Assembly: GCA_964521575.1 (NCBI GenBank)
Contig: CAZFSR010000012.1
Location: 1-56,994 of the forward strand
Source: 79-D21 sp964521575
GTDB taxonomy: Bacteria > Synergistota > Synergistia > Synergistales > 79-D21
Direction: 5' to 3'
DNA: 56,994 nt
Shown: positions 51,905 to 56,994 of the stretch, in pieces
Layout of the letters: every line of letters begins with the position of its first letter
Numbering within the stretch: position 1 is the first letter of the stretch
The notes under the pieces: generated by a model
Seen by the model: the letters and a program-made list of their open reading frames with translations, nothing else
Told to the model about the DNA's origin: nothing
The model's database searches: none
Program-made: the position numbers and the translations under genes

Positions 51905-52750
51905 CTAAACGGACCCTTCCGCATGGCGGAGGGCATGACAGCTCATGTTGACCGCGACGGGCAATCCCGCGATATGGGTTGGGGCAAACTCGATATGCAC
52001 GTCCAGGGCCGTTGCCGTCCCTCCATATCCGGCTGGGCCGATCCCCAGGGCATTCACCCTTGCCAGGAGGCTTTCCTCGAAAGCCGCATAACGGGGATCC
52101 CTGCTCCTCGAACCGATGGGACGCATGAGCGCCTTCTTGGCCAAAAGGGGAGCCACCTCGAAGTTCCCGCCGATCCCTACCCCGACGACCAGCGGAGGAC
52201 ACGCGTTCGCTCCGAGGCGGCCCACCGTTTCCAGGACGAAGCGCATGACCTCATTTTCCCCATCGGTGGGGCGAAGCATCGCGAGGGACGAGGCATTTTC
52301 GCTTCCCATCCCTCTCGGTATCGCGACGACTCCGACGTTCTCTCCATCGACAATCTCCAGATGAACGACCGCCGGGGTGTTGTCCCCGGTGTTTTCCCTC
52401 CCATACAGGGGATCCCGCACGACCATCCTTCTAAGGAACGCCTTTGCGGTCGCGAGGCGAACCCCTTCGTTCACGGCCGAAATCAACCCCGGTCCCTCGA
52501 AAAGAACCTCCTGACCCACCTCGATGAACAGGACGGGCAGGCCGCAATCCTGGCAAAGTGGGATTCTCTCCTCGCTGGCGATCCGTTCGTTTTCGAGAAT
52601 CTCCTCCAGGACCATCCGGCCCGTTTCGCTCTTTTCGGACGCCAGGGCCTTTTCAAGAGCCTTTCTCACGTCCCGGGGCAAGTCCGCTTCCGCCCTGATC
52701 AAGAGGTCCTCCACGAGATCCCTGACCTTGTCCGTGTGGATCACGCGCAT
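51905..52750 (-). CDS. Fumarate hydratase class I, alpha (N-terminal) subunit
   Basis: A 281-residue catalytic subunit that carries the 4Fe-4S cluster. The cluster cysteines are seen in LCQDCGLPVLF and NACPPLVVGVGIGG, and NTPAVVHLEIVDGENV and GPAGYGGTATALDVHIEFAP are family-typical. ATG 52750 is chosen because GGGAG is eight bases upstream. It is followed 13 bases later by the beta subunit. Together they supply the fumarate/malate step for succinate or propionate formation. The decarboxylase operon upstream is separated by a terminator. Confidence 0.93.
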   Translation of the reverse strand: MRVIHTDKVRDLVEDLLIRAEADLPRDVRKALEKALASEKSETGRMVLEEILENERIASEERIPLCQDCGLPVLFIEVGQEVLFEGPGLISAVNEGVRLATAKAFLRRMVVRDPLYGRENTGDNTPAVVHLEIVDGENVGVVAIPRGMGSENASSLAMLRPTDGENEVMRFVLETVGRLGANACPPLVVGVGIGGNFEVAPLLAKKALMRPIGSRSRDPRYAAFEESLLARVNALGIGPAGYGGTATALDVHIEFAPTHIAGLPVAVNMSCHALRHAEGSV

Positions 52751-52781
52751 CCTGCCCGCTCCCCCGTTTCCTCGACTCATG

Positions 52782-52814
52782 AAAAAAAGCGGAACCCCCA
52801 GGAAGAGGTTCCGC
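52782..52814 (-). terminator. Rho-independent terminator of the decarboxylase operon
   Basis: On the minus strand the stem GCGGAACC/GGTTCCGC (8 bp, 10-base loop) is followed by TTTTTTT. It lies about 40 bases after the decarboxylase beta subunit stop codon. Confidence 0.85.
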
Positions 52815-52853
52815 CTCCATTGTAGCCGATCGTCTCCGGTGTTCCCCTTTTTC

Positions 52854-53978
52854 CTACGCGGTGAGGAGCGTGAGCATGGCGCCCGCCGCGACGGCCGTCC
52901 CGATGACTCCCGCCACGTTCGGTCCCATGGCGTGCATCAGGAGGTACGTTCCGGGGAACTCCCTCTGGACCTCCCTCTGGACCACGCGAGCCGCCATCGG
53001 CACCGCGGAAACCCCGGCGGCCCCGATCATCGGGTTGATCTTCCCGCCCGAAAGGATCTTCATCACCTGGCCGAAGAGAACCCCGCCCATGGTGCTCGTG
53101 GCGAAGGCGATGAGCCCCAGGGCGATGATCTTCAGCGTGTTCGGCGTCAGGAAGGTCTTCGCCTCCATCGTCGCTCCAACCGTGATGCCGAGGAAGATCG
53201 TCACCGTGTTCAGGATCTCGTTCTGCGCCGCGTGGTTCAACCTTTCCGTGCAGCCGCACTCCCGGAGGAGGTTGCCGAACATCAACAGCCCGATGAGGGG
53301 CACCGCCGCGGGAAGGAGCAGCCCGCAGGAAACCGTGGCGATGATGGGGAACAGGATCCTCTCCGTGCGGCTGACCGGACGAAGCTGGGCCATCTTGATC
53401 CCCCGGTCCTTCTTCGTCGTGCACAGGCGGATCATCGGCGGCTGGATGAGCGGCACCAGCGACATGTAGCTGTAGGCCGCCACCGCCACTGCCCCAAGAA
53501 GGTGCGGTGCCAGCTTCATCGTCAGGTAGATCGCCGTCGGGCCGTCAGCTCCTCCGATGATCCCGATGGCCGCCGCCTCCTGGATCGTGAAGCCCAGCGC
53601 CATCGCACCCACCACCGCGATGAACACGCCCAGCTGCGCGGCCGCGCCGAGAAGGAACGTGATGGGGTTGGCCAAAAGCGGGCCGAAGTCCGTCAACGCC
53701 CCGATGCCCATGAAGATGATGACGGGGTAGATTTCGTGCTCCGTCCCGAACGAAATGTATTTCAGGAATCCCCCGTGCTCCATGATCCCGGACAGCGGCA
53801 GGTTCACCAGCACGCAGCCGAAGGCGATGGGCACCAGCAAAAGGGGTTCGAAGCCCTTGCCGATCGCGAGATACAGCAGGATGAAGCCCACCAGCAGCAT
53901 GATGATGTTCCCGGTGGTGAGCCCCGCGAATCCTGAAAAGGCGACGATGCTGCCCAGGGCTTTCAGGTAAAGTTCCAT
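52854..53978 (-). CDS. mmdB: Na+-translocating decarboxylase beta subunit
   Basis: A 374-residue integral membrane protein that decarboxylates carboxybiotin while exporting Na+. About nine membrane segments are visible. The conserved Na+-binding region has GIIGGADGPTAIYLTMKLAP (catalytic Asp) and a second buried patch NLLRECGCTERLNHAAQNE before LNTVTIFLGITVGATM. The C-terminal VSAVPMAARVVQRE block is normal. ATG 53978 has GGGAGG upstream. It is the last gene of the mmd operon. By position next to methylmalonyl-CoA-specific alpha and epimerase it should be the methylmalonyl-CoA form. Confidence 0.95.
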   Translation of the reverse strand: MELYLKALGSIVAFSGFAGLTTGNIIMLLVGFILLYLAIGKGFEPLLLVPIAFGCVLVNLPLSGIMEHGGFLKYISFGTEHEIYPVIIFMGIGALTDFGPLLANPITFLLGAAAQLGVFIAVVGAMALGFTIQEAAAIGIIGGADGPTAIYLTMKLAPHLLGAVAVAAYSYMSLVPLIQPPMIRLCTTKKDRGIKMAQLRPVSRTERILFPIIATVSCGLLLPAAVPLIGLLMFGNLLRECGCTERLNHAAQNEILNTVTIFLGITVGATMEAKTFLTPNTLKIIALGLIAFATSTMGGVLFGQVMKILSGGKINPMIGAAGVSAVPMAARVVQREVQREFPGTYLLMHAMGPNVAGVIGTAVAAGAMLTLLTA

Positions 53979-54009
53979 CTTTTCCGACCTCCCTGCCTAC
54001 GCGCCGGCC

Positions 54010-54420
54010 CTAGCCGATCACGACAAGGACGTCCCCGGTGTTGACCGAGTCTCCTTCCTTCGTCCGGACTTCCTTCACCGTCCCGCTTACCGAGGCCATG
54101 ATCTCGTTTTCCATCTTCATGGCTTCCAGGATAAGGAGCACGTCGCCGTTGTTGACCTTCGCTCCGACCGACGTCACGACCTTCAGGATCTTGCCGGGCA
54201 TCGGGGCTGCAACGACTTCGGCACCGGCTGCCGCGGGGGCAGGAGCCGCTGCGGGGGCCGGGGCGGCCGCTGCGACGGGCGCCGGCGCGGCCACGGGGGC
54301 CGGGGCGGCCACGGGGACAGGGGCCGGTGCCGGCGCAGATGCCGCGGCTCCCGTTCCCAGGTCTTCCACTTCGACTTCGTAACTCTTGCCGTTTACCACA
54401 ACGCGAAACTTGCGGGCCAT
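54010..54420 (-). CDS. mmdC: Biotin carboxyl carrier subunit of the decarboxylase
   Basis: A 136-residue biotin protein. The first 22 residues (KFRVVVNGKSYEVEVED) form a short beta domain, and residues 23-66 are a nearly pure Ala/Pro linker. The C-terminal biotinyl domain has the acceptor lysine K102 in EAMKMEN. It shuttles CO2 from the carboxyltransferase to the membrane beta subunit. ATG 54420 has GGAGGAAGG upstream; a longer frame to 54465 is not used. It lies 31 bases before the beta subunit gene. The linker DNA (54222-54354) is repetitive for this reason. Confidence 0.96.
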   Translation of the reverse strand: MARKFRVVVNGKSYEVEVEDLGTGAAASAPAPAPVPVAAPAPVAAPAPVAAAAPAPAAAPAPAAAGAEVVAAPMPGKILKVVTSVGAKVNNGDVLLILEAMKMENEIMASVSGTVKEVRTKEGDSVNTGDVLVVIG

Positions 54421-54510
54421 GGATTTCCTTCCTCCTCGATTGTCAAAGCTATCCCTCCGGGGCACGCCCGAGGGGCCGTTTTTCCCTGTCCTTCGGGATG
54501 GAAAAGGGAC

Positions 54511-54915
54511 CTAGAGCCCCTCCATCGTCTCGATGCGGGCGCTTCCCTTCCACATGCCTCCTGCCGAACAGGCCGCAACGACCGGGCGTACCGACCGGAC
54601 GGCGAACCCTCCCCCAAGCATCGAGGCCAGAACAGCCCCGATCACGGCCGGCAGGTTCTCGTCCTCACCGGCGGCAGGGGCCGCTGCCGGGGAAGCCACC
54701 GACTGCACCACCGGCGTCCCCTTGGGTGCATCCGCCTTCGCGCTCTTCGTGTCGTCCTTGGCCCGGGCGGACTTGTCCGCCGCCGCGGCCACGTACTTCA
54801 CCCCGTAAATCATCAGGCACAGGCCCGACAGGGCGATGAAGACGATCGAAAAGGCGATGAGCGACATGACGATCCCGCCGGGGATCCCCTGGAAATGACT
54901 GGACAAGGTTTCCAT
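54511..54915 (-). CDS. mmdD: Decarboxylase delta/gamma (OadG-like) subunit
   Basis: A 134-residue OadG/MmdD-type scaffold subunit. A single N-terminal membrane helix (about 14-38, GIVMSLIAFSIVFIALSGLC) is followed by a charged Lys/Ala stretch and a Pro/Ala linker. A C-terminal conserved piece (LPAVIGAVLASMLGGGFAVRS...) is typical of the methylmalonyl-CoA decarboxylase delta chain. It holds the carboxyltransferase, biotin protein and membrane subunit together. It lies 13 bases after the alpha subunit gene. Confidence 0.9.
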   Translation of the reverse strand: METLSSHFQGIPGGIVMSLIAFSIVFIALSGLCLMIYGVKYVAAAADKSARAKDDTKSAKADAPKGTPVVQSVASPAAAPAAGEDENLPAVIGAVLASMLGGGFAVRSVRPVVAACSAGGMWKGSARIETMEGL

Positions 54916-54927
54916 CTTCGCTCCCCC

Positions 54928-56487
54928 CTAGTGCGGCAGGATGCCGTGCTTCCGCTTCGGGCGGACCACCCGCTTGCCGTCCAGGGAGACCAGCGCCTGC
55001 CAGATGCAAAGGCGCGTCTCCTCGGGCAGGATCACCCGGTCCACGAAACCGCGGGATGCGGCCACGAACGGGTTCGCGAAGGCTTCCCGGTATTCTTCGA
55101 TCTTCTGGCTGCGGGTCGCGTTGGGATCGGAAGAACCCTCGATCTCCTTCCGGAAGATGATGTTCGCCGCTCCCTCGGCCCCCATGACGGCGATCTCGGC
55201 CTGGGGCCATGCCAGCACGACGTCGGCCCCCAGGTCCTTGCTGCACATCCCGAGGTACGCACCGCCGTAGGCCTTCCGGAGGATCACGGTGATCTTCGGC
55301 GCCGTGGCCTCGCTGTAGGCGTAGAGCATCTTCGCGCCGTGGCGGATGATCCCGCCGTATTCCTGCGCCGTCCCGGGAAGGTAACCCGGCACGTCCACGA
55401 ACGTCACGATGGGGATGTTGTAGGCGTTGCAGATCCGGATGAAGCGGCTCGCCTTGTCGGAGGCGTCGATGTCGAGACAGCCCGCCATGTTCATCGCCTG
55501 GTTGGCGATGATCCCGATGGTCCTCCCGCCGACGCGGCCGAAGCCCGTCACGATGTTCTTCGCCCAGAGCGGCTGGACCTCGAAGAAGTCGCCGTCATCG
55601 ACCACCAGCCCCAGCACCTTGCGGACGTCGTAACCCTTGTTGGGGTTCGTCGGGACGATGTCCCGAAGCGCCGCGTCTGCCCGTTCCACGGGGTCCGCGG
55701 TTTCCTTCACCGGAACTTCTTCCATGTTGTTGGAAGGCAGGTAGCTGAGGAGCTTCCTCGTCTGGGCGTAGCACTCCTGCTCGTCCTTCGCGAAGAAGTG
55801 GGCGTTGCCGGAAATGGCGTTGTGCGTCATGGCACCGCCAAGCTGCTCGCTCGTCACTTCCTCCCCCGTCACGGCCTTGATGACCTGGGGGCCCGTGATG
55901 TGCATGACCCCGGAGCCCTGGGCCATCAGGACGAAGTCCGTCAGGGCCGGGCTGTAGACCGCTCCTCCCGCGCAGGGACCCACGATGACCGAGATCTGGG
56001 GCACGACGCCCGAGGCCACCGTGTTGCGGTAGAAGATCTGGCCGTAACCGGAAAGGCTGTCCACGGCCTCCTGGATCCTCGCGCCGCCGCTGTCGTTCAG
56101 GCCCACCACCGGGTAGCCGTTCTGCATCGCCAGGTCCATGACCTTGCAGATCTTCTTCGCGTGGGCCTCGCCGAGGCTTCCGCCGATGACGGTGAAGTCC
56201 TGGCTGTAGACGTACACGATCCGGCCTTCCACCGTTCCGTATCCCGTCACGACCCCGTCGCCCAGGAATTTCGTGGCACCCATGCCGAAGTTCTCGCAGC
56301 GGTGCTCCACGAACTCGTCGATCTCGACGAAGCTCCCCGGATCCAGGAGAAGGTCGATCCGCTCACGGGCCGTCAGTTTCCCCTTCTCGTGCTGCTTCGC
56401 CACGGCCTTCGGGCCGCCTCCCGCCTGCGCCTTCTCCCGACGCTTCAGGAGGTCCTCGCAGTATTCCGCCATGCTCTTGTCCGACAT
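54928..56487 (-). CDS. mmdA: Methylmalonyl-CoA decarboxylase alpha subunit (carboxyltransferase)
   Basis: A 519-residue carboxyltransferase that moves CO2 from methylmalonyl-CoA to biotin, giving propionyl-CoA. It has the two crotonase-like halves of the propionyl-CoA carboxylase beta family: GGSLGEAHAKKICKVMDLAM, LNDSGGARIQEAVDSL and GPCAGGAVYSPAL (acyl-CoA oxyanion), then VDVPGYLPGTAQEYGGIIRH and LRKAYGGAYLGMCSK in the second half. ATG 56487 follows GGGAGG. It lies 25 bases downstream of the epimerase gene. Propionyl-CoA carboxylase is the alternative, but the Na+-pump subunits beside it favour the decarboxylase. Confidence 0.95.
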   Translation of the reverse strand: MSDKSMAEYCEDLLKRREKAQAGGGPKAVAKQHEKGKLTARERIDLLLDPGSFVEIDEFVEHRCENFGMGATKFLGDGVVTGYGTVEGRIVYVYSQDFTVIGGSLGEAHAKKICKVMDLAMQNGYPVVGLNDSGGARIQEAVDSLSGYGQIFYRNTVASGVVPQISVIVGPCAGGAVYSPALTDFVLMAQGSGVMHITGPQVIKAVTGEEVTSEQLGGAMTHNAISGNAHFFAKDEQECYAQTRKLLSYLPSNNMEEVPVKETADPVERADAALRDIVPTNPNKGYDVRKVLGLVVDDGDFFEVQPLWAKNIVTGFGRVGGRTIGIIANQAMNMAGCLDIDASDKASRFIRICNAYNIPIVTFVDVPGYLPGTAQEYGGIIRHGAKMLYAYSEATAPKITVILRKAYGGAYLGMCSKDLGADVVLAWPQAEIAVMGAEGAANIIFRKEIEGSSDPNATRSQKIEEYREAFANPFVAASRGFVDRVILPEETRLCIWQALVSLDGKRVVRPKRKHGILPH

Positions 56488-56511
56488 TTCACCATTCCTC
56501 CCGCGCTTTCG

Positions 56512-56922
56512 CTAGTGGTTCGTACGCTCGCTGATCTCGAGCAGGATACCCCCGGTTGCCGCGGGATGGACGAACGCGATCCGCGCCCCACCCGCTCCGT
56601 AGCGGGGAGCCTGGTCGATCAGGCGGATCCCCCGCGCCTTGAGGGATTCAAGGGCTTCCTCGATGTTTTCCACCCTGATGGCCAGGTGGTGGATGCCCTC
56701 TCCCTTCTTCTCGATGAACTTCGCCACGGGGCTGTCATCGGCCGTCGCCTCGAGGAGTTCGATCTCCGTGTCCCCCAGGGGCAGGAAGGCCGTCTTCACC
56801 TTCTGCTCGGAGACTTCCTCGACCCCCGTGCACCGGATTCCCATGGCCCCTTCCCAGAATTTGACGGCCTCGTCGAGGTTCTTGACCGCGATGCCGATAT
56901 GGTCCACAACAGTCGGTTTCAC
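56512..56922 (-). CDS. mce: Methylmalonyl-CoA epimerase
   Basis: A 136-residue glyoxalase-fold enzyme that interconverts (R)- and (S)-methylmalonyl-CoA. The metal ligands and catalytic residues fit the family: His in VVDHIGIAVKN, Glu/Gln in DTEIELLEA, His in IHHLAIRV and Glu in GGILLEISE. The start is GTG 56922, preceded by AAAGGGG. It sits between an unfinished gene at the edge and mmdA, so it should supply the right isomer to the decarboxylase in the succinate-to-propionate route. Confidence 0.95.
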   Translation of the reverse strand: MKPTVVDHIGIAVKNLDEAVKFWEGAMGIRCTGVEEVSEQKVKTAFLPLGDTEIELLEATADDSPVAKFIEKKGEGIHHLAIRVENIEEALESLKARGIRLIDQAPRYGAGGARIAFVHPAATGGILLEISERTNH

Positions 56923-56937
56923 TCTTCTCTTCCCCTT

Positions 56938-56994
56938 TCAGGCGCTCTCCCTGGCCCACTTTTCCCGGACGGCGGAGAGGAGCCAGTCGATGCA
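56938..56994 (-). CDS. C-terminal end of a gene (partial)
   Basis: The last 18 codons of a minus-strand frame end at TGA (56940-56938). The visible tail is CIDWLLSAVREKWARESA. It is 15 bases from the epimerase start, thus co-transcribed. By position it could be a methylmalonyl-CoA mutase subunit or the MeaB GTPase, but the tail is too short to say. Confidence 0.55.
   Translation of the reverse strand, partial: CIDWLLSAVREKWARESA

Noticed and set aside
52524..53936. 470-codon plus-strand frame
   Set aside because: Antisense to the decarboxylase beta subunit and fumarase alpha; His/Arg/Asp-rich shadow of membrane coding DNA.
54222..54354. Repetitive GC-rich tract, at first sight a tandem repeat
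   Set aside because: It encodes the Ala/Pro linker of the biotin carrier; the repeats are imperfect and in frame.

Overview
The window is GC-rich bacterial chromosome, densely packed, with no gene-free stretch above about 190 bases. It has 54 complete protein genes, one partial gene at the right edge, and the 5' tip of a 16S rRNA gene at the left edge. No tRNA, insertion sequence, prophage or CRISPR array was seen. Two LpxL-type acyltransferases and a patatin/beta-barrel (type Vd) protein imply an outer membrane with lipid A. A Na+-pumping decarboxylase, TAXI-TRAP uptake, many peptidases and amidohydrolases, amino-acid carriers and flavodiiron/ferritin defence point to an anaerobic, amino-acid- and peptide-fermenting diderm. 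The best guess is phylum Synergistota. This is inferred from gene content, not from a search.

Layout. 1-3735: divergent 16S promoter, HAD phosphatase, CoA-disulfide reductase/rhodanese, acyltransferase, tautomerase. 3855-12471: unknown protein, tyrS, anchored unknown, beta-CASP nuclease, two-component pair, P1 peptidase. 13093-20377: one minus-strand run that looks like an operon for N-acyl-/D-amino acid and peptide salvage (small Cys protein, YfcC transporter, D-aminoacylase, two M20 hydrolases), ending with an unknown, a dCMP deaminase and an HD hydrolase. 20550-24122: EamA exporter, cupin, Fe-S protein, UMF1 carrier. 24045-30242: redox/iron group (flavodiiron protein, flavin reductase, ferritin, FAD enzyme) and an NCS2 permease.

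30390-37824 is the most distinctive block. A sirtuin converges on a tightly overlapped operon of macrodomain, polyphosphate kinase, CHAD protein, a metallophosphoesterase-HD fusion and a Ppx/GppA phosphatase. It joins polyphosphate synthesis, binding and breakdown with ADP-ribose chemistry. 37978-43666: proS, type Vd patatin, dicarboxylate/amino-acid symporter plus racemase. 43736-48092: RNase H-fold protein, second acyltransferase, cysteine desulfidase, and a NapH-like Fe-S membrane protein behind a CsoR/CstR-like operator, then an MFS carrier. 48178-52750: TAXI-TRAP transporter and two-subunit fumarase. 52854-56994: Na+-translocating methylmalonyl-CoA decarboxylase (alpha, delta/gamma, biotin carrier, beta) with methylmalonyl-CoA epimerase, the end of a succinate/propionate route.

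Translation starts are unusual: 11 of the 54 complete genes are best read from TTG and 5 from GTG, most behind strong Shine-Dalgarno (SD) sequences. Three stop/start junctions are the four-base overlap TTGA.
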